A stretch of 64,000 bases of DNA, taken from the NCBI GenBank assembly GCA_051439375.1, contig JBFRWB010000210.1, positions 20,766 through 84,765 of the forward strand, given 5' to 3'. How positions within the stretch are numbered: the stretch's first letter is position 1; each line of letters starts with the position of its first letter. The notes under the pieces were generated by a model. The model did not search any database. It was not told where the DNA came from and was given only the letters and a program-made list of their open reading frames with translations. Position numbers and translations under genes: made by a program. The stretch is from JBGTGT01 sp051439375. GTDB lineage: Bacteria; Cyanobacteriota; Cyanobacteriia; Cyanobacteriales; Microcystaceae. Positions 1-9,800 of this stretch are shown here, piece by piece.

Positions 1-93
1 CCATTTATTTATAGCAATGCCCATGATTACAAAAGAGAATCGTGGGTATTTAATTATCAATTGCTAGATATAATTAAAACTGAGTTAAATTAA
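1..93 (+). CDS. 3' end of an upstream gene (partial, unknown)
   Basis: Frame 1 is open from the first base to a TAA at 91-93, giving about 30 C-terminal residues that end in DIIKTELN. It lies 17 bases ahead of the response regulator on the same strand, so the two could be cotranscribed. The fragment is too short to assign a family. It could also be chance open sequence, since 30 codons without a stop is not strong evidence. Confidence 0.35.
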   Translation, partial: PFIYSNAHDYKRESWVFNYQLLDIIKTELN

Positions 94-110
94 CATAGGA
101 GACTCTTATT

Positions 111-806
111 ATGTCCGATGTTGCTAAGATTTTACTGGTAGATGATGAACCCGGTATTCGGGAATCGGTTAAAGCACTTTTAGAGTTGAGCGAAGACTTA
201 ATAGTGAAAGATGCTAGTAATGCAAATGAAGCTTGGGATTGGCTGCAACAAGAGATCCCTGATTTGATTATTTCCGATATTATGATGCCAGAGGTGGATG
301 GTTATCAATTTTTAGAAAAAGTTCGCAATGATTCCCGTTATCAATCCTTACCTGTCATTTTCTTAACTGCTCGTGGCATGACTTCTGATCGCATTCAAGG
401 TTATGATGCAGGATGTGATGCTTATCTATCTAAACCGTTTGATCCCGATGAATTGGAATCTCTAGTTAAGAATATTATCAAAAGACGAAAAGCCAATGAA
501 GTCTCTCAAAGCGATGATAGTAAATTAGATGAAATTTACCAAGAATTGTTGGAGATTAAACAAAAAATGAATAGTACAGGGGGAATGACTACGACACCTC
601 CTCCTTTTCAAATTGATTTAACCCCTAGGGAAAAAAGTGTTTTAGACTTGGTTGCAGAAGGGTTAATGAACAAAGAAATTGCTGCACGATTAAACACAAG
701 TGTTAGAAATGTAGAAAAATACGTTAGCCGTCTTTTTAGCAAAACAGGAACAAATAGTCGTACTGAATTGGTAAGATTTGCTTTGAAACATGGATTAACT
801 CAGTGA
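111..806 (+). CDS. Two-component response regulator, REC + LuxR-type HTH (NarL/FixJ family)
   Basis: The 231-residue protein has an N-terminal receiver domain (about residues 6-125). It shows the acidic pair DDE at 11-13, the phospho-acceptor Asp56 in ISDIMMP, the switch Thr in FLTARG and the conserved Lys in LSKPFDP. A linker follows, then a C-terminal LuxR-type helix-turn-helix (about 165-228) with the typical LTPREKSVLDLVAEG and NKEIAARL elements. It should be a cytoplasmic transcription factor activated by a histidine kinase, but no kinase gene is in the window, so the signal and targets are unknown. An AGGAG ribosome-binding site sits about 10 bases before the ATG. The family call is secure. 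Confidence 0.93.
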   Translation: MSDVAKILLVDDEPGIRESVKALLELSEDLIVKDASNANEAWDWLQQEIPDLIISDIMMPEVDGYQFLEKVRNDSRYQSLPVIFLTARGMTSDRIQGYDAGCDAYLSKPFDPDELESLVKNIIKRRKANEVSQSDDSKLDEIYQELLEIKQKMNSTGGMTTTPPPFQIDLTPREKSVLDLVAEGLMNKEIAARLNTSVRNVEKYVSRLFSKTGTNSRTELVRFALKHGLTQ

Positions 807-838
807 TTAGTTAAAATGCTCTATCAGTTTTTATCCTG

Positions 839-1306
839 TTATAAAAAGCGACTTAAATCAAACTCTTCGGTGGGATTGTTATTCAGATTAAGACGTTCTT
901 GATTAAGAATCAATAATAATCTTTCTGTATAGTCAACTGAACCTCTTAATTGTTCTTGTAACTTTTGTAAACCCCCATTGGCATATTCTTCAAATAATTG
1001 TACCCGTTGTTGTTCTGCTTCTGCATCCAAAGAAGAAATAATTTTCGGATCTTGGGTATCAACGATTGCTAATAATTTTATTAAAGGATCATAGCCTCTT
1101 GATTGAAAAACCTCTAAGCTGATAGGAGAGGGTTCTTTGGCGATCGCAGTTAAAGATAACCGTTGTTGATAGTTTGCCCCTAAAACGGCTGCAAAGGCCA
1201 TGACATCTGCATAGGTTTGAAAAGGGCCGTTCCCTTCGTCAAAGTCTGCTAACGCTTTTACCAAGTCTGCTTTATCTTTAGCAATACGAATTCGATAAAC
1301 TGCCAT
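839..1306 (-). CDS. Small protein resembling 'dnd system-associated protein 4'
   Basis: This 155-residue soluble protein has no signal peptide or membrane segment. The pattern RIRIAKDKADLVKAL, then FQTYADVMAFAAVLG, then EEYANGGLQKLQEQL, recalls the family named dnd system-associated protein 4. Members occur next to DNA phosphorothioation genes but also alone in cyanobacteria. No dndB-E genes are present here, so any tie to DNA modification is only by family. It lies 60 bases downstream of the TPR-CHAT gene on the same strand and could be the last gene of that transcript. The assignment is from memory of the family pattern and should be checked by profile search. Confidence 0.55.
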   Translation of the reverse strand: MAVYRIRIAKDKADLVKALADFDEGNGPFQTYADVMAFAAVLGANYQQRLSLTAIAKEPSPISLEVFQSRGYDPLIKLLAIVDTQDPKIISSLDAEAEQQRVQLFEEYANGGLQKLQEQLRGSVDYTERLLLILNQERLNLNNNPTEEFDLSRFL

Positions 1307-1366
1307 CTTTTATTAAAAGTATCGAACAATTTTTTTTGCTACTTATGATTATAGCCTATCAGGGAA

Positions 1367-3874
1367 TTATTGCCAATTTCCAACTAAAATATAGGTAGCC
1401 CAAATATGGGGATCTTTGTAAGTTTTAAAGAGTTTTTTTTGTGCCTGATGTAAGGCTTGAGCTTTGGTAAGATTAGGTTGATAAAGTAATGGGTAAAACT
1501 CAGCCATTAAGTCTGTATTTGCTTGATCATCGGCACGCCAAAGGGTAGATAAGGTACTTTTTGCCCCGGCTTTAATGGCCATTCCTGCTAATCCTAAAAC
1601 AGCCCGATTATCACCTTGTGCTGTTTCACAAGCACTTAAAACTAATAAATCAATGGTTCTTTTTTGCGTATCATTTTTCGGCTCAATTAATTGACTTAAA
1701 TCGTTGGGATAAATTAATTCTTGGTAGGCAACAAGATAGGTTTTTTGAGGGTTTGAGCTAAACACACCGTGGGTTTTCCAATGAATAACTGAAAACTCAT
1801 TCTTTTGCATTTGCTCTTGAATATTTGCTTTGGTAAAAGATTCATCGATTAAGCGTTCAGAAAAAGCGTGAAATTCAGCTACCTGATTTAATTCTTCTTC
1901 TAGTTTTGTAATTTCTTGAAATCCCTCGGCTTTCCTAATTCCACCTGTCAAAATAGAGGAATGAGTGGGTGTTGATTGGGGTGGTAAGAGACTGAGGCTG
2001 GGAATAACAGCGATCGCATAGTCTTTTTCTAATAAATACTTTTCTCCATCATATAAGACTGAAATAGGAATATTGCGAAGTTGTCCATCTAAAATAAAGG
2101 CTAAGGTATTGACTTGTGGGTTATCTTTTAAAATAGGTTCAAGGGGGGTAATTATCCATTGGTAAAGTTGTTGTGCTTTGGGCAAAATTTCTGGGGTGTT
2201 TCCTGCGTCTCTAAGATAATTTTGTAAAGTGGTAAGGGTATCTAACATTTCCTCACTCGACACTTTAATTGACTGATAACCAACTGAGTTATTTTGACGA
2301 GGGAGTTGATAGAGAATGGCTAGTTGATCTTTGAGTTGAATGGGATAAATTAGAATAGATTGGTTATCAAGTATGGGTGCTGTATTGGTTTGTGTGGATA
2401 GATCACATTGTAAAAAGTTTTCTAATTCTGCCAGTTGTAAGGCTTCAATTTGTTGGATGACTTTTGAGAGGGTTTGATTGTTATTATCTGAGGTTTTTGC
2501 GGTTAAAAGAAGCTCAATGTAACTACGATATAGGGGTTCAATTTTATCTCGGAAGGAGAATTGTACATCAGAGTTTAAGGTTAATAAGTCTTGTCGAATC
2601 GTTTCAATGGTATTAATGGCTGATTGATAATAGGTTAAGGCGGTTTCTGGTTGTTGTTGATTTTGGTAAATTCTTCCCAGTTGCCATTGCCATTGATAGG
2701 CTAATTCGGGATAAGATTGAGCTAAATATAAGGCTTCTTTGGTAAATTCTTCTGCTTTATTGGGTTGATCTAAAAATTCATGAAAGCTTCCTAATATTCC
2801 TAATGTATGGGATAATAAAAGCGGATCATTTTGTTGTCTTGCAACTTGAACTGATGTCTTTAACTGTTCTAGAATTGGGGTATAGTCTGGATTGGCTTGT
2901 TGTTGGAGAAAACAGGTTTGTGCTGTTGCTAGGGTTATATTACTTTCAATCAAAAGAGATGGATTAGAGATTAATTCATTTTCAAGGGGTTGAGTTAATT
3001 GATAGGCTTCTTGTACTTTATTTTGTTGTAATAAAACTTGCAGTGTGTTTAATTTGCTCTTGCGTTTAATATCTTCTGAGGTCGTATTAATTAGGGGTTG
3101 ATAAGTAGCGATCGCTCTATTATAATAGTTTTGTGCAGCCTCAGAAATAGGTTTGCTCTCACATTTCCAAGGGTGATAGTCATGACGAGTGTTTTGAATC
3201 CTTTCTTGTTGGAGTTTTCCTAATGCTGTATAAGTGTTTCCTAAGCTGAGTAAAATACTAGGAGCTTGGGTTGTTTCTAGTTTTTCTAAGATAAATTCAG
3301 AGGTTTCTAGTTGTCCAAGGTTTCTTAAAATCTCTCCTAATAGTCCCCATGTTTGTAAGGATAAAGGATTTTTTTCAATTGAAGTCCAATCAATTTGAGT
3401 CTCAAGGATCTCTAAGTTAGGATTACTGCACACATCGTTTTTTAAGTCTAAAATATTGTTCGTTATTGTGCAAGCTTGTTTAAAAAAGCCTAATTGTTGC
3501 AGTCCATTGGCATAATAAAATTGTGTTTGGTTGATTAACTTTTGCGAGCTTGTGTTATAGTTGTTGAGGGCTAATTGACAACTTTCAAGAGCATTTTTAA
3601 CCTGTCCTGATTCTAATTCTAGCTTACAGAGATTAGTTGCAGTAATGGCTAAATAATTCTGGGTTTGGGGTAACTGCTGTTGGAAAATATTAACGGCTTT
3701 TTGATAAGATTGAACAGCTTGATTCAGATTACCTTGAGAATAAAACATTTCTCCTTGTTTGACCAGTTCTCCTCCTGTTAACTTGGGTTGAGACATTACA
3801 GGAAAAGTCAACAAAGCGAAAAAAAGTCCCAGACAAAAAATACAAATACGTTGAATCCATTTTTGAGGTTTCAT
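1367..3874 (-). CDS. TPR repeat protein with C-terminal CHAT (caspase-like) domain, secreted
   Basis: The 835-residue protein starts with a signal peptide (basic MKPQKW, hydrophobic stretch to about residue 28), so it is probably exported. Tetratricopeptide-like helical repeats fill roughly residues 35-430. The C-terminal third is a CHAT domain, a caspase-fold peptidase, with the catalytic pair His702 (in WKTHGVF) and Cys749 (in LLVLSACETAQG) both present. Its ATG lies only 3 bases after the stop of the giant exoprotein gene, indicating translational coupling. Together with the transporter and exoprotein it forms a two-partner secretion cassette. Processing or control of the exoprotein is a reasonable inference, but the substrate is unknown. 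Confidence 0.88.
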   Translation of the reverse strand: MKPQKWIQRICIFCLGLFFALLTFPVMSQPKLTGGELVKQGEMFYSQGNLNQAVQSYQKAVNIFQQQLPQTQNYLAITATNLCKLELESGQVKNALESCQLALNNYNTSSQKLINQTQFYYANGLQQLGFFKQACTITNNILDLKNDVCSNPNLEILETQIDWTSIEKNPLSLQTWGLLGEILRNLGQLETSEFILEKLETTQAPSILLSLGNTYTALGKLQQERIQNTRHDYHPWKCESKPISEAAQNYYNRAIATYQPLINTTSEDIKRKSKLNTLQVLLQQNKVQEAYQLTQPLENELISNPSLLIESNITLATAQTCFLQQQANPDYTPILEQLKTSVQVARQQNDPLLLSHTLGILGSFHEFLDQPNKAEEFTKEALYLAQSYPELAYQWQWQLGRIYQNQQQPETALTYYQSAINTIETIRQDLLTLNSDVQFSFRDKIEPLYRSYIELLLTAKTSDNNNQTLSKVIQQIEALQLAELENFLQCDLSTQTNTAPILDNQSILIYPIQLKDQLAILYQLPRQNNSVGYQSIKVSSEEMLDTLTTLQNYLRDAGNTPEILPKAQQLYQWIITPLEPILKDNPQVNTLAFILDGQLRNIPISVLYDGEKYLLEKDYAIAVIPSLSLLPPQSTPTHSSILTGGIRKAEGFQEITKLEEELNQVAEFHAFSERLIDESFTKANIQEQMQKNEFSVIHWKTHGVFSSNPQKTYLVAYQELIYPNDLSQLIEPKNDTQKRTIDLLVLSACETAQGDNRAVLGLAGMAIKAGAKSTLSTLWRADDQANTDLMAEFYPLLYQPNLTKAQALHQAQKKLFKTYKDPHIWATYILVGNWQ

Positions 3875-3877
3875 AGT

Positions 3878-6800
3878 TTAGTTTTGGCAAGGTAATTGTA
3901 ATAAGTTAGAATTAAAAGAGAAGAACTGAAGGTTTTCTTGATGATGGGAAAGAGAGGTATCCGTTAAAGGAATTAACTCCATTTCGCTGTAACCATTAGG
4001 GGTTAATAAAGCATCTGATAAAAGAGAAATCCCTCCTTTTCCTAATACATAAAACTCGGTTGTTGCTTGTTTGCCGATTTGACAACCCTGTTGTACTTGA
4101 GGATTAATATTAGTTTCGGGTAAGGTTTCAATTCCCTGTAAGGGATTAATATCGGGTGTATTTAAAATAATATTACCATCAAAACCAAAGTTAGAACTGG
4201 CTGTTATAGTACTAATAGGAAAAGCAGCGTCTCCGATTATAAAACCATACAAGGTATCGGCTGTAATGACGATATTCCCACCATTTCCTGTAAATGCGTT
4301 AGCAGTAATGCGATTATTTCCGTAAAGGTTGCTAAATATTTGAGCCGCATTAATAATAATATTTCCTCCATCCCCGCCTGATTGTGATGTTCCTGCTGTA
4401 GCTGATATTTCACTATTACTGGTCATTAGTAAAGTATCGGTAATATTAAGCGTGATATTTCCTCCTGTATTGCTTGCGGTTTGGGCTAGGATGGTGGCTT
4501 GATCTAAGATAAGATTATCAGCGAATAAGGTAAGATTTCCCCCTATTCCTTGACCTTGATTATTAACAGAAATGGTTGCATTATCGCTCAAAAAGACTAA
4601 GGGGGGGTCGATAAAAATATTACCACTATTTCCTTGAGCATTCAAACCACTGTCAGCAAAAATACCGCTATTGTCGCCAGATATTATCAAACTTTCGTTT
4701 AAAATAACATTAATATCTCCTGCGTCATTTTCCCCTTCTGTGGTGGTACGAATTTGACTGCCTTGTGTTAAGTTTAAATCATCCCCATTGAGGTTAATAT
4801 TTCCCCCTTTTCCCCCTGATGTGGTAGCAGCAATTTGGGAAGCATTATTTAAGGTTGTTTGATTGCTATTAAGGTTAATTGTACCTGCATCTGCGGTATT
4901 TCCTCCTTGACTACTGGTGCTTATTTGAGACTGGTTATTAAGAGAAAGGTTAGGGGTTTGGAGATTAATATTTCCCCCATCTCCTGTTGCACCCAATTCA
5001 GCACGACTGTTGATGGTACTATTAGTATCGAGGTTAATGGTATCAGTCGCGTTTAGAGTAATTTCTCCTGCATTCCCACTAGATGTAGTAGAAGCGGTAA
5101 TTTCTGTTTGATTTAGGTTAATTATATTTCCAGAAAGATTAAGATTACCTGCGTTACCCGTACCCGTTGTAGAAGCCGAAATCTCTAACCCTTCTGCTAA
5201 ATTAATAGTCGGACTAATTATCTCAATAATGCCTGCACTTCCGCTACCAGAGGTTTCGACTGTAATTTGACCCATTCCTCGAATATCAATGGTTTGTGGT
5301 GCAGTTATGAAAATATCGCCTCCTTCTCCCACGCTCGTTGTTTTAGCCGAGATAAAACCATTATTAACAAAACGAATATTAAGGTTAGGATTATTATTAT
5401 AAGGACTGACTGTTAAATTTCCTGCGGGAGATTGACCTTGAGTTTCAGCAAATATCCCCAATTGCCCTGAAATATTAAGAAAGCTAGTGTTTAAATTAAT
5501 GCTTCCGCCACCTTCGGTGTTAGTAGAAGTGCTGGTTGCGGTTGCACTGAGTTGTGCATTATTTTCAAGGTTTAAAGTATTAGCACTAATGTTTATATTC
5601 CCCGGTTTTCCGCTTCCAGATGTTTCTACAGTTAAGTTTGTATTCGCACCTAAGTTAACAATATCAGCTTCTTGAATAGTAATTGTGCCACTATTTCCTG
5701 CACTATCTGTTTTGGCTGAAATCGTTGCACCATCTGTCAGGTTTAGTTGAGGCGTAATGATTGTAATATTATTAGCTTGCCCTACTCCTTCAGTTTGGGA
5801 TAAAATTTGACTTCCTTGTCCATTATTTTCTACCCCTGATAAAGAAATATTTTGAGAAATATCAAGATTAATAGTACCTGCATTTCCTTGGCCTCTTGCG
5901 GTTGCAGCGATTCTTGCCCCATCATTAAGTAGTAAAGAAGTTGCTGTTATATTAATTCCTTCTGAGTTTCCTTCTGCACCTAAATCAACAATACTAAATA
6001 CGCCGCTTCCAGTCGTTTCTAAGTCTAGCTGGTTAACACCTGAAAAAGAGATGGTATCAGCCGCATTAATATTAATTGCACCTGCATTTCCCCTAGAAAA
6101 TGTAGAAGCAGAAATGACAGCCCCATCGTTTAAAAATAATGAGTTGGTATTAATGGTAATCCCTTCTGAGTTTCCTTCTGCGCCTCGTCTAACTTGACTA
6201 AAAATTGCACTTATTCGTCCACTCCTATCAAATCCTGATAGAGAGATACTATCAGCAGTCGTAATATTAATTGCCCCTGCATTCCCTTGTCCTGACGTAG
6301 AAGCAGAAATCACTGTTCCATTATCGAGAGATAAAGAGTTAGTATTAATATTAATTCCTTGCGAATTTCCTTGTCCTTCTGATTGCACTTCACTTACAAT
6401 TACGCTTCTTCTTCCTGCTCTATCAAATCCTGATAAAGAAATGGTATTAATAGCATTAATATTAATCAAACCTGCATTTCCTTTTCCTGATGTGGAAGCA
6501 GAAATCACTGCCCCGTTATCGAGAAATAAAGAGCTAGTAGTAATATTAATTCCTTCTGAGTTTCCTTGTCCTTCTTCCCTAATTCGGCTAACAATTGTGC
6601 TTCCCCTTTCTTCACTATTAGAGCCTAATAAAGAGATAGTATCAGTAGCGTTAATGCTAATTGCGCCTGCATTTCCTTTTCCTGATGTAGAAGCAGAAAT
6701 CACCGCCCCATCATCGAGAAATAAAGAGTTAGTAGTAATATTAATTCCTTCTGAATTTCCCTGTCCTCCTGACTCTACTTCACTAACAATAATACTTATT

Positions 6801-9800
6801 TCTCCTTCAGTATTCTGCCCTGATAGAGAGATACTATCAGATGCAGTTAGATTAATCGCTCCTGCATTACCTTTTCCCGATGTAGAGGCATTAATTCTTG
6901 ATTGGTTTAGGTTAATAGTTTGGGCATTAGGAATGGTAATATTTCCTGCGTTTCCTTGTCCATCGGTAGAAGTTCTAATTATTGAACTGTTAACGGTTAA
7001 GTTATCGGTTTTAATATCAATATTGCTCAGGGGATGATTATTCGGTAAGATACTATTGGCTTGAATTTCTGTTGATAAGGTTGATTGATTGTTTAAAGTG
7101 ACTTGTTCAGCGTTCGTATTATCTTGATTAGAAATTAAAATATTTCCTGCAACCCCTTCCTTATCTGTAAAAGCGTTAATTTGGGTATTATCTAAGCTAA
7201 TACGATTACCTTTTAGGACAATATCTCCTGCATTTCCTTGTCCTGTCGTTGAAGCGGTAATTTCTAAGCCATTACTAAAGTTTAGTTGTTGGGAATCAAT
7301 CGTAATTCTTCCTGCATTTCCCCTTCCTGATGTGGTAACGGAAACAGTTCCTTCTCCACTTATGTCAATCAATTGAGGTGCAGTAATATCAATATTTCCC
7401 CCATTTCCTTGTGAGGTAGTAGAAGCAGAAATAAATCCTTCATCGGTAAAAGTAAGATTGAGAGTGTTAGAGTTATTGGGGTTAATTATCAGGTTTCCTG
7501 CGGGTGCAATACTGTTCGTTTCTGCAAAGATTCCTAGTTCTCCTGACACATTAATCGTATTAGCGTTCAAGTTAATACTTCCGCCACCTTCTGTGTTAGT
7601 AGAAGTATCTGTTGCGGTTGCACTCAGTTGTGCATCTTCCCCAATCGTTAAGGTGTTAGTATTGAGGTTAATATTGCCCGGTTTTCCACTTCCAGAGGTT
7701 TCAACAATTAAGCTAGTATCCGTGCCAAGGTTAACGATATTAGCACCTTCAATGGTAATTGTCCCACTATTCCCACTACTGCTGGTTTGAGCAGTGATGA
7801 TTGCTCCTTCTGATAAAGTAAGTTGAGGCGTATTGATAGTAATATTGTTAGCGTTACCCGTTCTTCGTGTATTCGCTGAAATTCGACTATTAAACTCTGT
7901 GCTTACATTCTCGACACCTGTTAAAGAAATGCTTTCATTCGCTGTAATGTTAATTGCTCCTGCTTCTCCATCTCCTCTTGTAGTTGCTGATATTCTTGCA
8001 CCATCAGTTAAGGTTAAGGTATTAGTTTCAATACTAATTCCTTGGGAATTTCCTGTTGCACCTGTTTCTACTTGACTTTGAATAAAACTTCCCAAACTAC
8101 CACTATTCACCCCTGATAAAGAGATGCTTTCATTCGCTGTAATGTTAATTGTTCCTGCATCTCCATCTCCGTTTGTTGAAGCAGATATTCTTGCACCATC
8201 ATTTAATGATAAAGTATTAGTTTGGATTGTTATTCCTTGTGAATCTCCCATAGCAGTTGACTCTTCTATAGTTCTTACCTCACTTAATATACGACTTTCA
8301 AGACCAATACTATCTTTACCTGATAGAGAAATACTTTCATTAGCAGTAATATTAATTTTCCCTGAATCTCCCTCTCCCCTCGTGGTTGCTGATATTCTTG
8401 CACCATCATTTAAGGATAAAGTCCCAGTTTGAATAGTAATTCCTTGTGAATTTCCTGTTGCATTAGAAAACACATCACTTAATATAAAACTTCCATTTCC
8501 TAAGTTATTAATACCAGATAAAGAAATATTTTCATTAGCTGTAATGTTAATTGCTCCTGCATCCCCCTCACCTAACGCAGAAGTAGATAAACTTGAACCA
8601 TCTTCTAATGATAAAGTATTCGTTTGAATGATAATCCCTTCTGAATGTCCTATTGCTCCCTTCTGAACATCGCTTTCAATTAAACTTCCTTCTGATAAAG
8701 TTATTTTGTCGGAAACATTAATCTCAATGCTCCCTGAATTACCTTGTCCTAAAGTATCAGATGATAAACTGGAATTATTTTGAAGTGAGAAAGTATTAGA
8801 GAAAATATTTATACTTCCTGAGTCACCAAGACTCTCACTATTAGTAAAAATCTTTGAATTTATTAATTGTATGGACGTTGCAGATAGGGAAACATCGCTT
8901 CCATTTGCTTGATTACTACCTTCCGTATTAGCCAAGATACTTGATTGATTAAGTAAAATTGAATTATCTGCTTTTATGTTAACTGTTCCTACTTCTGGTA
9001 CTATTGAATCTGCAAACACACCTGCTTCTATTCGAGAATCTGAAATAGATATATCCTTTGCTTCTAGCTGTATATTACCAACGTTTCCAGTGGCTACATT
9101 TCCATTTTCTACTCCAATATTACTAACAATTTTACTATCAGATGTAATCGTTAGTGAATTGCCCCCATCAATAGTAATATTGCCTGCATTAGCTAATACT
9201 TCAGTGTTTCCTTGATTCGTTGCAATGAGTCTTGAATTATTTTGAATCGTCACTGAATTTGCTTTGATAGTAACATCACTACTATCTCCTATCCCACCAA
9301 AAAAGACATCAGCACGAATATCACTATCATCTAGCAAAATACCATCTCTTGCGTGTAAAGAAATAAGTCCTTTTTCTCCTTTAGCATTCGTAAAAAATCC
9401 TGCTTGTAAATTAGTGTTGGTTAATGAAATTGACTGCCCATCAAGCGTAATTGTGCCAACATTTCCATCAGATTCATCTTGCTCATTATTACCAATATCA
9501 CTTTTCAAAAGACTATTCTCTAGAGAAATGTCACCTGTTGCATTAATTAATATATTTCCTGCATTTCCATCATTAATTGATGTGGTATTTATTGTACTGT
9601 TAATTAATGAAACGTTGTTAGTTTCTTGAAAAGATACATTGCCTCCATTCCCGTTACCATTTGAAGTTGTATCTATTGTACTGTTAGCTATTGAGATATC
9701 ACCTGTTGCTTGAATCAATATATTTCCTGCATTTACACCACTTGAGATAATATCAGAATTTATTACAATGTCATCCTGTGCAAGTAAAGTAACGTCACCA

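Noticed and set aside
839..1306. Possibility of a full DNA phosphorothioation (dnd) locus
   Set aside because: No dndB, dndC, dndD or dndE-like gene is in the window.
6441..7037. 198-residue plus-strand open frame within the exoprotein gene
   Set aside because: It is antisense to the repetitive minus-strand gene; the repeating hydrophobic pattern is the mirror of the 195-bp repeats, and it has no ribosome-binding site or family features.
5877..8750. Regular 195-bp spacing that could be mistaken for a CRISPR array
   Set aside because: Units are long, diverged and coding in one frame of the exoprotein, with no short identical repeats and no cas genes in the window.
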